Positions 1 to 6,934 are shown, counted from the first letter of the stretch. The stretch: DNA of 15,059 nt from Clostridiales bacterium (GCA_031273965.1 JAISQX010000152.1:1-15059); one strand, 5' to 3'. Made by a program: numbers and translations. The notes: generated by a model not told the origin, from the letters alone.

Positions 1-555
1 GGAGAGGCGAACGAGGATATAAGCTATAATTTTTGCGTGAAACAAGCCGAGACCGCGGGCGACAAAAAATCATTGGCGCTTCTAAAAAAATACGGTCCTC
101 CTATAAAGGGACAATATAAAGGAGGCGAGGGGGGCTTTAAAGGTCTGACGGTTCAGCGTAAAATCATGGAAAAATACGGCGGATATTCCGTTAAGAAAAG
201 CGGTTTTTTCAAAACGCTGGTACTGCCGATGCTGCGTTCCCGCGAATACACTATAGGCGATTTGATAGGTATATTCAGAGGATATAAGCTTACTTTGTCA
301 ACAATGTGGCCCACCGTAACGAACTATAATTTTAGGACGCAATGCCGCAAATTCAAAATGCCTTATTATATCTTTCAGGGACGATTAGACAAAAATACTC
401 CGTCCGATCTGGTAGAGGAGTTTTACGTAAAAATCGAGGCTCCCGATAAGGCGCTTATCTGGTTTGAAAATTCCGCTCACGGGCCTCTTAACGAAGAGCC
501 CGAAAGATTCAAGGCGCTTCTAAGGGAAAAACTGAAAAATATATCCGACGATTAA
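1..555 (+). CDS. alpha/beta hydrolase, C-terminal part (5' end outside window)
   Basis: The frame is open from base 1 to a TAA at 553-555, so this is the last 184 residues of a longer protein. A GTG at 37 is only an internal codon; the upstream residues (GEANEDISYNFC) fit the fold. The segment looks like the cap plus C-terminal lobe of an alpha/beta hydrolase of the proline-iminopeptidase-like type. It has a 'YYIFQGRLDKNTP' strand-loop with the likely catalytic Asp (about residue 130 of the fragment) and 'ENSAHGPLNEEPERF' with the likely catalytic His (about residue 160). The nucleophile elbow lies upstream of the window, so the catalytic triad cannot be completed here. The substrate is unknown; peptidase, esterase or another hydrolase are all possible. 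It ends 20 nt before a strong hairpin and converges on the unknown gene at 689-1240. Confidence 0.85.
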   Translation, partial: GEANEDISYNFCVKQAETAGDKKSLALLKKYGPPIKGQYKGGEGGFKGLTVQRKIMEKYGGYSVKKSGFFKTLVLPMLRSREYTIGDLIGIFRGYKLTLSTMWPTVTNYNFRTQCRKFKMPYYIFQGRLDKNTPSDLVEEFYVKIEAPDKALIWFENSAHGPLNEEPERFKALLREKLKNISDD

Positions 556-575
556 AAGGCGGGGCGTTATATAAG

Positions 576-612
576 AACGCGTCAAGCACGGCGGCGCTTG
601 ACGCGTTTTGTG
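576..612 (+). terminator. intrinsic terminator after the alpha/beta hydrolase, possibly bidirectional
   Basis: An inverted repeat pairs 576-587 (AACGCGTCAAGC) with 596-607 (GCTTGACGCGTT). That is a 12-bp perfect stem with an 8-nt loop, followed on the plus strand by TT-G-TGTTT. It lies 20 nt after the hydrolase stop. On the minus strand the stem is followed by TTCTTATAT, so it may also end the convergent gene at 689-1240. Confidence 0.8.
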
Positions 613-688
613 TTTAGCGTCGGTTTTTTATGACAAAAATCATATCGCTAAATTTCTAAAACTCTTTGTCAACGCATCCTTTAAGACT

Positions 689-1240
689 CTACTCCTTCTT
701 ATAGTTGATATTGTTTCTTTTGCGCGGAGATCTATATATGGGGGCGGTGTTTATGTATTGTAGTTCCTCATTTCTCACGGAGCCGTCGGGGTTTTTTTGA
801 GGAGGCGCTTCTTCGGCGGCGCTTCTTCGGCTTATGTCCGTATCAAAATATTCCTTATGGATTGTATTTAGATTGTCAAAGTTTTGCCCGCTAAAGGGCG
901 CGCGTCGGCGGACGCGTTCTTTTGGTATTTCATTGGAAGCGGCATATATATTTTTGTTGCGCGCCGTATTATATGCTTCGTAATCTGTGTTTTTCATATT
1001 GCCTCCTTGATTTTTTTGTTCTTGATTATTCGAAGTCTGATTGTCATTTTTGGGTTTAGCCATGTTTGGAAGCATGTTTAAAAGCCCCATCATGCCGCTC
1101 ATTGAGCCGTTTTTGTCCATACTTTCTATGATTTTTAACAGACCGTTTTGCGCGGGGAGCCCCGACGGGGCGTCATTGGAGACGGTCGGTTTGTTTTTTG
1201 TCATTTCACTGAAAAGGTTAATCATAGTCATAGGATCCAT
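689..1240 (-). CDS. unrecognised 183-aa hydrophilic protein, Met/Asn-rich
   Basis: I do not recognise this family. The 183-residue product has no membrane segment or signal peptide. Its N-terminal third is Met-rich with alternating hydrophobic positions (MDPMTMINLFSEM, then GSMSGMMGLLNMLPNM) and could form one or two amphipathic helices. The middle is an Asn/Gln/Lys-rich linker, probably disordered. The C-terminal half carries basic patches (RVRRR, RSPRKR) and two Tyr-containing repeats. Start choice: the ATG at 1238-1240 is preceded on the minus strand by GGAG about 8 nt upstream. It is divergent from the 87-aa gene at 1384 across a 143-nt gap holding a 16-bp palindrome, so the pair may be co-regulated. 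It converges on the hydrolase. A regulatory, coat-associated or adaptor role would be a guess. Confidence 0.7.
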   Translation of the reverse strand: MDPMTMINLFSEMTKNKPTVSNDAPSGLPAQNGLLKIIESMDKNGSMSGMMGLLNMLPNMAKPKNDNQTSNNQEQKNQGGNMKNTDYEAYNTARNKNIYAASNEIPKERVRRRAPFSGQNFDNLNTIHKEYFDTDISRRSAAEEAPPQKNPDGSVRNEELQYINTAPIYRSPRKRNNINYKKE

Positions 1241-1321
1241 ATTTTTAACTCCGTCGGATAGCGGTATACGGTAATTCGGTCGTTTTGTATATGTCGTCTC
1301 GGTTGACCGCGTATATTACAG

Positions 1322-1337
1322 TATATGCCGGCATATA
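1322..1337. promoter_or_regulatory. 16-bp perfect palindrome between divergent genes, candidate operator
   Basis: TATATGCCGGCATATA is identical to its own reverse complement, centred between 1329 and 1330. It sits in the 143-nt gap between the divergent genes at 689-1240 (minus) and 1384-1647 (plus). A minus-strand TATACT (1325 to 1320) overlaps its left edge and could be a -10 element, though no convincing -35 was found. With no loop it is a poor RNA hairpin, so a dimeric DNA-binding protein site is more likely. This is inference from position and symmetry. Confidence 0.4.
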
Positions 1338-1383
1338 TTTTTCTTGTATAGTTAAATAAAAAAATAAGAGAGGTTTTTTTGAT

Positions 1384-1647
1384 ATGGATTTCAAGAGCTT
1401 TATAAAGAACCGCAAATTGTCGGACAAGGACAAGCAGAGCGAACAAGAAATAAAAGAAAAGATAAAAAAATTTGAGGGAAAGAGTAAGAGCGATATTATG
1501 TCCGAGCTTGTCGCGGCGGTAGAGAAAGGCAAAAGAGACGGAACGTTGAACGCGGCGGAGCTTGAGAATTTTTATAACCGCGCCGCGCCCATGCTCAATG
1601 AAGACCAAAGAAAAAAAATGAGAGATATAATTGAAAAGCTAAAGTAA
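1384..1647 (+). CDS. unrecognised 87-aa highly charged helical protein
   Basis: The small protein is dominated by Lys and Glu and is predicted largely alpha-helical. Residues 12-35 form a charged, possibly coiled-coil segment (KLSDKDKQSEQEIKEKIKKF). Residues 36-87 look like a compact helical bundle (SDIMSELVAAVEKGKRDGTL, then a PMLNEDQRKKM motif). There are no membrane segments and no cysteines. Start choice: the ATG at 1384 follows GAGAGG (1368-1373) at a 10-nt spacing, and the protein is acceptable from this residue. The gene diverges from the unknown gene at 689-1240, sharing the palindrome region, and is followed after 2 nt by the hairpin repeat at 1650. Function unknown. The even charge pattern and the SD make it a credible real gene rather than a chance frame. 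Confidence 0.75.
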   Translation: MDFKSFIKNRKLSDKDKQSEQEIKEKIKKFEGKSKSDIMSELVAAVEKGKRDGTLNAAELENFYNRAAPMLNEDQRKKMRDIIEKLK

Positions 1648-1649
1648 AA

Positions 1650-1808
1650 ACCCGTCTTGATGATTCAAAACGCACGCCTCTTCGGGTCTTTTCGCGTCCG
1701 TCGGCGGTATTTTTTGTAGCCGTAGTGGAACTACGGCGTCCTCAAAAGGTCTCCGACGGACACAAAAATCCCTCGAAAATCCGACATTTCTAATTCATCA
1801 AGACAGGT
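1650..1808. repeat. 159-nt long imperfect hairpin repeat, copy A
   Basis: The whole segment folds on itself around position 1729. The outer arms pair 1650-1663 with 1795-1808 (GTCTTGATGA / TCATCAAGAC plus a few bases, one mismatch). The middle pairs 1696-1704 with 1753-1761 (GTCCGTCGG / CCGACGGAC). The tip pairs 1719-1726 with 1730-1737 (GCCGTAGT / ACTACGGC) around a GGA loop. The stretches between are partly complementary. There is no open reading frame and no T-run at the end. It has the same architecture as copy B at 13293-13472; read on the minus strand its tip matches B. Candidate non-autonomous mobile element or structured intergenic repeat. Confidence 0.75.
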
Positions 1809-1952
1809 TCCAAAAACTAATTGCGGTTGTACCCGATAATATAGGCGTAAGATAATTTTATGCGCAAATATCCTTATTGCACAAATTAATCGACGCAATT
1901 GCTCGTTGTTTGCGGCTGTCGTTAGGAACGGACGCTTAAAGCCATATTCCTT
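1809..1952. other. gene-free stretch, no assignable function
   Basis: No start codon with an acceptable SD and no coding-like frame. There are short self-complementary parts: AATTGCG near 1819 with CGCAATT near 1904, and a CGTT/AACG pair near 1919-1930. It leads directly into the terminator at 1953-1975, so it could be the body of a small RNA or the trailing part of the transcript from 1384. No clear promoter was seen for it. Confidence 0.35.
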
Positions 1953-1975
1953 CGCTCCTCGCGGAGTGTTTTTTT
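1953..1975 (+). terminator. intrinsic terminator upstream of the ABC operon
   Basis: CGCTCC (1953-1958) pairs with GGAGTG (1963-1968, one G-U pair) around a TCGC loop and is followed by seven T (1969-1975). It isolates the ABC operon from upstream transcription. The gene it terminates is about 300 nt upstream (ending 1647), unless an unannotated RNA lies between. Confidence 0.65.
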
Positions 1976-1991
1976 ATGCAAATTTAAAAGA

Positions 1992-2020
1992 TTGATTTTT
2001 CACAAAATATATGTTATAAT
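1992..2020 (+). promoter_or_regulatory. sigma-A-type promoter of the ABC exporter operon
   Basis: TTGATT at 1992-1997 and TATAAT at 2015-2020 are separated by exactly 17 nt. This puts the transcription start near 2027 and gives a short leader of about 35 nt before the GTG at 2063. Confidence 0.75.
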
Positions 2021-2062
2021 TTCAAAAATGTATGTTATCCGTATTATTGGGGAGAGAGTCTT

Positions 2063-2992
2063 GTGAATACGATAATCGAGGTTGACGGCTTAAAAAAATA
2101 TTTCAAAGAAGTCAAGGCTGTCGACGGAGTAAGTTTTTCGGTCAGGGCGGGGAGTATGGTTGCGCTTTTAGGGTTAAACGGGGCGGGGAAGACGACCGTT
2201 ATTAATATACTCGGCGTAACGCTCAAAAAAGACGCCGGAAAAGTTATGATTGACGGAATAGACATAGAGGAAGACCCCGACGCGGTTAAAAGGCGCATGG
2301 GAATGGTTTTTCAGGGCTCCGTGCTTGACGGAAAGCTTTCGGTAGCGGATAACCTCAAATACAGAGCGGCGCTCTACGGATTTTCGCGAGTAAAGGCGGA
2401 GGAACGCGTAAATTATGTTACCGAGCTCTTTGAGCTTACGGAATTTTTTAAAAGACCATACGGAAAACTTTCCGGCGGGCAAAGGCGGCGTACGGATATT
2501 GCGCGCGCGCTGCTTAGCGAGCCTAAAATTTTAATTCTTGACGAGCCGACGACGGGACTTGACCCCGACGCGCGCATGAAGATACGAAGCATTACGAATA
2601 ATCTCCGCGTTCAAAAAGGGGTTACGATATTATTTACGACTCATTATATGGAAGAAACTATATTTGCGGATGATATCATTATAATGGACGACGGAAAAAT
2701 AAAGGCGAAGGGAACGTCCGATGAATTAAAACGCGAATATGCGGCGAACTATTTGAGGTTGGTATGTTCCGAAAATAATCGTATCGAATCAGTTTTGAAC
2801 GGCGAAAAAAAGGATTTTATCTATAAAAACAATTCTTATTACGTAAAGATTTTAAACGGCGCGGAAGCGCTTGAATTTTTATCAAAGCATAGGGATTTTG
2901 TTGACTTTGAAGTGCTAAAAGGCGATATGGACGACGTATTTTTAACGATTACGGGAAAGTCTATATCAGGGCATCAAACGGAGGACGCATGA
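2063..2992 (+). CDS. ABC-2 type exporter, ATP-binding protein
   Basis: The 309-residue ATPase drives export through the permease encoded next. All nucleotide-binding motifs are visible: Walker A GLNGAGKTT (37-45), Q-loop Q84, signature LSGGQ (136-140), Walker B ILILDEP with D160/E161, and switch His194 (FTTHYMEE). After the ATPase domain (about 1-220) comes a C-terminal extension of about 85 residues, as in DrrA/CcmA-like multidrug and antibiotic exporters. Start choice: GTG at 2063 follows GGGGAG (2049-2054) at about 8 nt. The stop overlaps the permease ATG in an ATGA arrangement, so the two are translationally coupled. The substrate cannot be read from sequence; a drug, lipid or peptide are the usual options for this class. 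Confidence 0.93.
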   Translation: MNTIIEVDGLKKYFKEVKAVDGVSFSVRAGSMVALLGLNGAGKTTVINILGVTLKKDAGKVMIDGIDIEEDPDAVKRRMGMVFQGSVLDGKLSVADNLKYRAALYGFSRVKAEERVNYVTELFELTEFFKRPYGKLSGGQRRRTDIARALLSEPKILILDEPTTGLDPDARMKIRSITNNLRVQKGVTILFTTHYMEETIFADDIIIMDDGKIKAKGTSDELKREYAANYLRLVCSENNRIESVLNGEKKDFIYKNNSYYVKILNGAEALEFLSKHRDFVDFEVLKGDMDDVFLTITGKSISGHQTEDA

Positions 2993-3918
2993 AAAAAGAA
3001 GCGGTTATGTCCGAGTTGTACTCCTTGCAAAAATTAACGGAGAGAAACATACGGTTGTTCTTGAAGGACAAAATGACGGTATTTTTTGCGTTGCTCGCTC
3101 CGTTGATAGCGCTGTTGTTGTATTTTGCGTTTTTAAGGAACATTCAGTTAAGCGGAATAAAAAACCTTTTTTCGCAAGGCGTTGACGCGGACGAAGCGCT
3201 TATATCCGGGTTTATCGATATGTGGCTTGTCTCGTCGGTTTTGGCCGTTTCATGCATGACCGTAGCGCTCAATAGTATGCTTGTAATGGTAGCGGATAAA
3301 CGAGACGGAAAGTTTAAGGATTTTTTGGTATCGCCGATAAAACCTTATATCATAACATTAAGTTATTTTTTTGCGTTTTTTATAGTTACCGTCGTAATCG
3401 TTTTGATAATTTTTGCGTTAAGCTGTATTTATCTCGCGGCGACGGGGAGCTTTCACCTGTCTTTTAACGATTTTATTGAGTTTTTAGGAATCATAATTCT
3501 TTCATGCTTCTCGTCGGTTTTGATATTGACGGTTATAATGGGTCTTTTTAGATCATCGTCGGCAAGCGGCGGTTTTTCCGGAATATTCTCGTCGATGATA
3601 GGCTTTTTTACGGGTGCGTACATTCCTATAAATCAATTTGACACGAGTTTGCAATACATAGCGAACGTATTGCCCGGCTCTCACTCCGCGGCGCTTCTTC
3701 GTAATGTTCTTATGCGCGGCGTATTGGATAAGCTGACAAAAGATATGCCCGATATCGTACGCGAAACTATGGCGGGCGAATATTCGTTCTCTCTCAATTT
3801 TTTCGGAAAAAACATCGGAACGGATGCGATGTATATTTATCTTGCGGCGTCGGTCGTGGTTTTTTTTGTAGTCAATCTACTTGTCGAAAGATATAAAAAG
3901 AAGAAAATGTTTATGTAA
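2989..3918 (+). CDS. ABC-2 type exporter, permease
   Basis: The 309-residue integral membrane protein forms the channel half of the exporter. It has the ABC-2 permease layout: a cytoplasmic N-terminus with the LTERNIRLFLKDK amphipathic segment, TM1 at about 27-48, then an extracytoplasmic loop. The remaining membrane segments lie near 80-103, 118-145, 163-186 and 190-212, with a last helix near 277-297 and a basic tail (RYKKKKMFM). The conserved ABC-2 region 'GSHSAALLRNVLMRG' lies around 230-245. Its ATG (2989) overlaps the ATPase stop by 4 nt. A downstream ATG (3007, residue 7) is possible but has no better SD. The hairpin at 4001-4030 is the likely operon end. Confidence 0.92.
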   Translation: MKKEAVMSELYSLQKLTERNIRLFLKDKMTVFFALLAPLIALLLYFAFLRNIQLSGIKNLFSQGVDADEALISGFIDMWLVSSVLAVSCMTVALNSMLVMVADKRDGKFKDFLVSPIKPYIITLSYFFAFFIVTVVIVLIIFALSCIYLAATGSFHLSFNDFIEFLGIIILSCFSSVLILTVIMGLFRSSSASGGFSGIFSSMIGFFTGAYIPINQFDTSLQYIANVLPGSHSAALLRNVLMRGVLDKLTKDMPDIVRETMAGEYSFSLNFFGKNIGTDAMYIYLAASVVVFFVVNLLVERYKKKKMFM

Positions 3919-4000
3919 AAAAGATTGTTGTAAGACGTTCGTTTCTCTTCCTAACGGATAGAATATTTTTTTTGAAGCCGAGCTTTTCCCGTCAATAGAG

Positions 4001-4033
4001 GAGCGCCGAGAAATATACTTCTCGGCGCTCTTT
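4001..4033 (+). terminator. terminator-like hairpin after the ABC operon
   Basis: GAGCGCCGAGA (4001-4011) pairs perfectly with TCTCGGCGCTC (4020-4030) around an 8-nt loop, followed by only TTT. It lies 82 nt past the permease stop and 61 nt from the end of the convergent hppA. On the minus strand no T-run follows it. The strong stem with a weak tail suggests termination mainly on the plus strand, possibly helped by Rho, or a shared barrier for the two converging units. Confidence 0.6.
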
Positions 4034-4091
4034 CAAGCGGATAAATCGGGTTTATTTTCATATCCCGAAGCCGTATTTTTTAATTAAAATT

Positions 4092-6263
4092 TTAAAGACC
4101 GAACAATGACAGCAGATTGAACTGTCCGAATATTGAAACGCCTATAAGCGAAACCGTCGCCATTATCTTTATGAGAATATCCAACGAAGGGCCTACCGTG
4201 TCCTTTAACGGATCGCCTACGGTGTCTCCGACGATAGCCGCGTCGTGTTCTGGGGAGCCTTTTCCTATTCCGGGGATTATGCCTTGTTCGATGGCTTTTT
4301 TCGCGTTATCCCATGCGCCGCCCGAATTGGCGGTAAAGATAGCGAGCATGATAGCCGTTATCGTCGCGCCGATAAGTATTCCTCCGACAAATTTTGCGCC
4401 GAATATAAAACCGCCGACGAGGGGTAAGCCTATGGCTATGATTACGGGAAATTTCATCTCTTTTATAGCGCCCGCCGCGGAAATGGTTATGCATCGTTTA
4501 TAGTCCGGGCGCTCGGTTCCGTTGAGTATTCCGGGCTTTTCTTTGAATTGGCGGCGAACTTCGCGAACCATGTGACGGGCGCTTTTTGCCACGGCGTCGG
4601 TCAGAAGACCGGAGAAAAAGAAAGGCAGAGCGCCGCCTATAAAAGCGCCCGCAAGCGTAAAGCTGTCTATGATGTCAAGTACGGTTTCCGCGCCTTGGCT
4701 GTGCATAAAGGATATGAGGAGACTGAGCGCCGCAAGAGCGCCGCTTCCGATAGCAAAGCCTTTTCCTATAGCCGCGGTAGTGTTTCCGACGGAGTCCAAC
4801 TTGTCGGTGATTTTGCGGACATCCGGATCAAGTTTGCTCATCTCGCTTATGCCGCCGGCATTATCCGCGATGGGCCCGTATGTATCGACCGAAACCGTCG
4901 AAGCGACGAACGAGAGCATTCCGACCGCCGCCATAGTCACGCCGTAGACTCCCGCGACGGCGTATGCTCCGACAACGGATATACCAAGTACTATGACGGG
5001 TAAGAAGCAGCTCTTCATGCCGAGCGCAAGACCCTTTGTAATGGTCAACGCGGTGCCTTCCGTAGCGATTTTAGCGAGGTTTTGAGTGGGTTTATAATCC
5101 GCGCTGGTGTAATATTCCGCTAAAAGACCTATTATAATTCCGCAGGCTATGCCTATTACCGCTCCTATCCAAGGAGAAAAAGCTCCGGCGCTAAAACCCA
5201 ATGCGGAGAGATTTAAGCCCTCGTCCTTAAAGAATAACCAAGACAAAAAGCATCCGCCTATAACTATGATTGCCGCGGATGACCAAAGCGCGATGTTTAA
5301 TTCCTTATGTGGTTTGTCGCTGTCCTTTTTGAACAATACGTAGGCTATGCCGAGTACGCAGGCGATGATTCCGAGTCCCGCAAAAGTGACGGGAAAGAGC
5401 AGGAGTCTTTCTAACAGAGAGGCGGAGATTGTTCCGCTTACGGTGTTAAAATAAGTGTATGCGGCGAGTATGACGGTAGCGATTATAGCGCCGACATAGC
5501 TTTCCAAAAGATCGCTTCCGAGACCGGCGACGTCGCCGACGTTATCGCCGACGTTGTCGGCTATTGTCGCGGGATTACGCGCGTCGTCTTCGGGAATGTG
5601 TTCTTCGGTTTTTCCGACGAGGTCCGCGCCCATATCAGCGGCTTTTGTATATATGCCGCCTCCGATACGATTGAACAACGCGACCATCGAGCAGCCCAAT
5701 GCATAGCAGGAAACAACCATGGTAAACGGTATGTATTCTATATTAAGCAGGCCGTTTTCTTTGACGACTACTTGCGCGGTGTCGCTTAACCCGACGACTT
5801 TTCCGAATATGAGAAAGCAGAGAAGCAGACCGAGAAGAGCAAAGCCTCCCACGCACAGTCCCATAACGCTGCCGCCCCTTAGCGCTACTTTTAGGGTTTT
5901 TCCCAGGCTTTTTTGTTCGCGCGCGGTATTTGCGACGCGCACGTTGGCTATTGTGGCGATTTTCATGCCGACAAAACCGGCGAGTCCCGATAAGGTTATT
6001 CCCAGAACAAACTCCAAAGCGCTCCAATGGTCGAGTACTAAGCCGAGTACTACCGCAACGACGGCGGCGGTTATTGCTATAACCTTATACTCGTGCGAGA
6101 TAAACGCGCTCGCGCCCTCGGCAATCGCGTCGGAAATCTCCGTCATCGCTTCGGTTCCGCGGTTCATTTTTTTGACGCGAAAAAAATTGTAAGCCGCAAA
6201 AGTCAATGAGAGTACGACGGCGCAAACGACGAAGACTATAAAAGGTACAAAAGGATCGAACAT
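4092..6263 (-). CDS. hppA: membrane-bound ion-translocating pyrophosphatase, K+-dependent class
   Basis: The 723-residue, multi-pass membrane enzyme hydrolyses pyrophosphate to pump Na+ and/or H+ out across the cytoplasmic membrane. Length and motifs fit the family. The catalytic loop is DLVGKTEEHIPEDD (214-227) followed by DNVGDNVGD (236-244). A second acidic site is TYGPIADNAGG (461-471). The C-terminal signature has SGGAWDNAKK and GDTVGDPLKD. The K+-class determinant reads GNTTAAIGKG (493-502): Ala497 rather than Lys, with Gly500, which marks the K+-dependent subfamily. Whether Na+ or H+ is pumped is not settled by what I can see. Start choice: AAGGAG at 6275-6280 (minus strand) with an 11-nt spacer to the ATG at 6263. 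A minus-strand TATAAT (6363 to 6358) could be its -10, without a clear -35. It converges on the ABC operon. Confidence 0.97.
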   Translation of the reverse strand: MFDPFVPFIVFVVCAVVLSLTFAAYNFFRVKKMNRGTEAMTEISDAIAEGASAFISHEYKVIAITAAVVAVVLGLVLDHWSALEFVLGITLSGLAGFVGMKIATIANVRVANTAREQKSLGKTLKVALRGGSVMGLCVGGFALLGLLLCFLIFGKVVGLSDTAQVVVKENGLLNIEYIPFTMVVSCYALGCSMVALFNRIGGGIYTKAADMGADLVGKTEEHIPEDDARNPATIADNVGDNVGDVAGLGSDLLESYVGAIIATVILAAYTYFNTVSGTISASLLERLLLFPVTFAGLGIIACVLGIAYVLFKKDSDKPHKELNIALWSSAAIIVIGGCFLSWLFFKDEGLNLSALGFSAGAFSPWIGAVIGIACGIIIGLLAEYYTSADYKPTQNLAKIATEGTALTITKGLALGMKSCFLPVIVLGISVVGAYAVAGVYGVTMAAVGMLSFVASTVSVDTYGPIADNAGGISEMSKLDPDVRKITDKLDSVGNTTAAIGKGFAIGSGALAALSLLISFMHSQGAETVLDIIDSFTLAGAFIGGALPFFFSGLLTDAVAKSARHMVREVRRQFKEKPGILNGTERPDYKRCITISAAGAIKEMKFPVIIAIGLPLVGGFIFGAKFVGGILIGATITAIMLAIFTANSGGAWDNAKKAIEQGIIPGIGKGSPEHDAAIVGDTVGDPLKDTVGPSLDILIKIMATVSLIGVSIFGQFNLLSLFGL

Positions 6264-6303
6264 CTTTTTTTTTACTCCTTGTGATATTTTTTTAAGGAAT
6301 TAA

Positions 6304-6337
6304 GTTTGTCGTGCAAACACACGGACGCTTTAAGCGT
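6304..6337 (-). promoter_or_regulatory. two small inverted repeats in the hppA leader
   Basis: Between the hppA start and its likely -10 (6358-6363) lie GTTTG-5 nt-CAAAC (6304-6318) and ACGCTT-T-AAGCGT (6325-6337). The second has a one-base centre, so it suits a protein-binding site better than an RNA hairpin. They could regulate hppA, but no known riboswitch or operator was recognised. Confidence 0.25.
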
Positions 6338-6509
6338 ACGTATTTCCAACGGTTTATATTATATCATATCTTTAATGAAAAAAGCCTATTTTTTTCCGTT
6401 TTTTTTATAGGGGGGGAATGTTTTTTTGACGCGCGGAGTTTTAGTTGCCACGATTATTACCGGTTCTCTTGTAAAAACCATAAAAATCGACATAAAAATT
6501 TTATAGGGG

Positions 6510-6538
6510 TGTACATTTAGCAGAGATTGTGCTATGAT
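6510..6538 (+). promoter_or_regulatory. weak candidate promoter of the transposase remnant
   Basis: TGTACA (6510-6515, 4/6 match to TTGACA) and TATGAT (6533-6538, 5/6) are 17 nt apart. A start near 6545 would leave about 18 nt before the ATG at 6563. It may be left over from an insertion sequence end (TATAGGGGTGTACATT). Confidence 0.35.
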
Positions 6539-6562
6539 AAAAGCATGAAGAAAGCGAAAGAA

Positions 6563-6715
6563 ATGAGAACGCGCAAATGTCCGTACTGCGGCGCGGAACA
6601 CGAACAGGTTCGTGCGTGGCTTAACCGTTCTGGTACGCAACGTTGTCGATGTTCGTACGCCTATAACAAATTCGGACACATGAAACAAAAAAACGCCGTT
6701 GCCGTAAAACAATGA
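6563..6715 (+). pseudogene. transposase N-terminal zinc-ribbon remnant, or small zinc-ribbon protein
   Basis: The 50-residue product begins MRTRKCPYCGAEHEQVRAW and continues NRSGTQRCRC. This is the pattern of the N-terminal zinc ribbon of IS transposases: CPYCG, then about 15 residues, then '(S/A)GTQRY(K/R)C..C...YTP'. In such transposases a second CxxC and a helix-turn-helix plus catalytic domain follow, for a total above 200 residues. Here the second pair is only CxC, the text then becomes unrelated (SYAYNKFGHMKQKN), and the frame stops. In the next frame the segment reads TPITNSDT then stop, hinting at a frameshift or deletion at this point. The rest of the transposase is not present downstream. 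Alternative starts: ATG at 6545 and TTG at 6527; the latter overlaps the possible -10 and is unlikely. No strong SD was seen. Confidence 0.45.
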
Positions 6716-6737
6716 ACGACCAAACGGGTCGGCACTT

Positions 6738-6760
6738 GCATAAAACACGTGATTTTATGC
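6738..6760 (+). repeat. hairpin after the transposase remnant
   Basis: GCATAAAA (6738-6745) pairs with TTTTATGC (6753-6760) around CACGTGA. A smaller CGACC/GGTCG hairpin lies just before it (about 6717-6731). There is no T-run, so termination is uncertain. It separates the remnant from the promoter of the next gene. Confidence 0.35.
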
Positions 6761-6821
6761 GCGCGCCGAAAGATTTTCTATAATTGCGCTATAATGTCCA
6801 CTCCTTCGTTGGTAAAAAGCA

Positions 6822-6850
6822 TTGACAAACGCGGCGGCAAAGAGTATAAT
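6822..6850 (+). promoter_or_regulatory. perfect-consensus sigma-A promoter of the acyltransferase gene
   Basis: TTGACA (6822-6827) and TATAAT (6845-6850) are exact consensus hexamers with the optimal 17-nt spacer. The predicted start is near 6857, giving a leader of about 78 nt before the ATG at 6935. Two further TATAAT boxes (6779-6784 and 6790-6795) lie upstream without matching -35 elements. Confidence 0.85.
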
Positions 6851-6934
6851 GGATAAACATAAAAACAATATGTAAACGAGAAATTTCGGACTTAAAAAGC
6901 CGCATAAACGCATATTAAAGGATATAATCGCAGT

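Noticed and set aside
884..1274. Plus-strand frames antisense to the 183-aa unknown gene
   Set aside because: One is hydrophobic and could look like a small membrane protein, but neither has an SD and the minus-strand frame has a proper SD and position.
1228..1608. Minus-strand frames opposite the 87-aa gene
   Set aside because: They run through the divergent promoter region and lack SD sites; the plus-strand gene has a better start and a protein-like charge pattern.
1650..1808. Copy A as a CRISPR repeat, tRNA or ordinary terminator
   Set aside because: It is a single fold rather than spaced direct repeats, has no cloverleaf features and no T-run after the stem.
4548..5003. Plus-strand open frames of 90-157 codons inside hppA (also 4117-4503 and 5719-6192)
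   Set aside because: They are antisense to a complete, motif-rich hppA, show low-complexity composition and lack SD sites; they reflect the CpG-rich codon use of the true gene.
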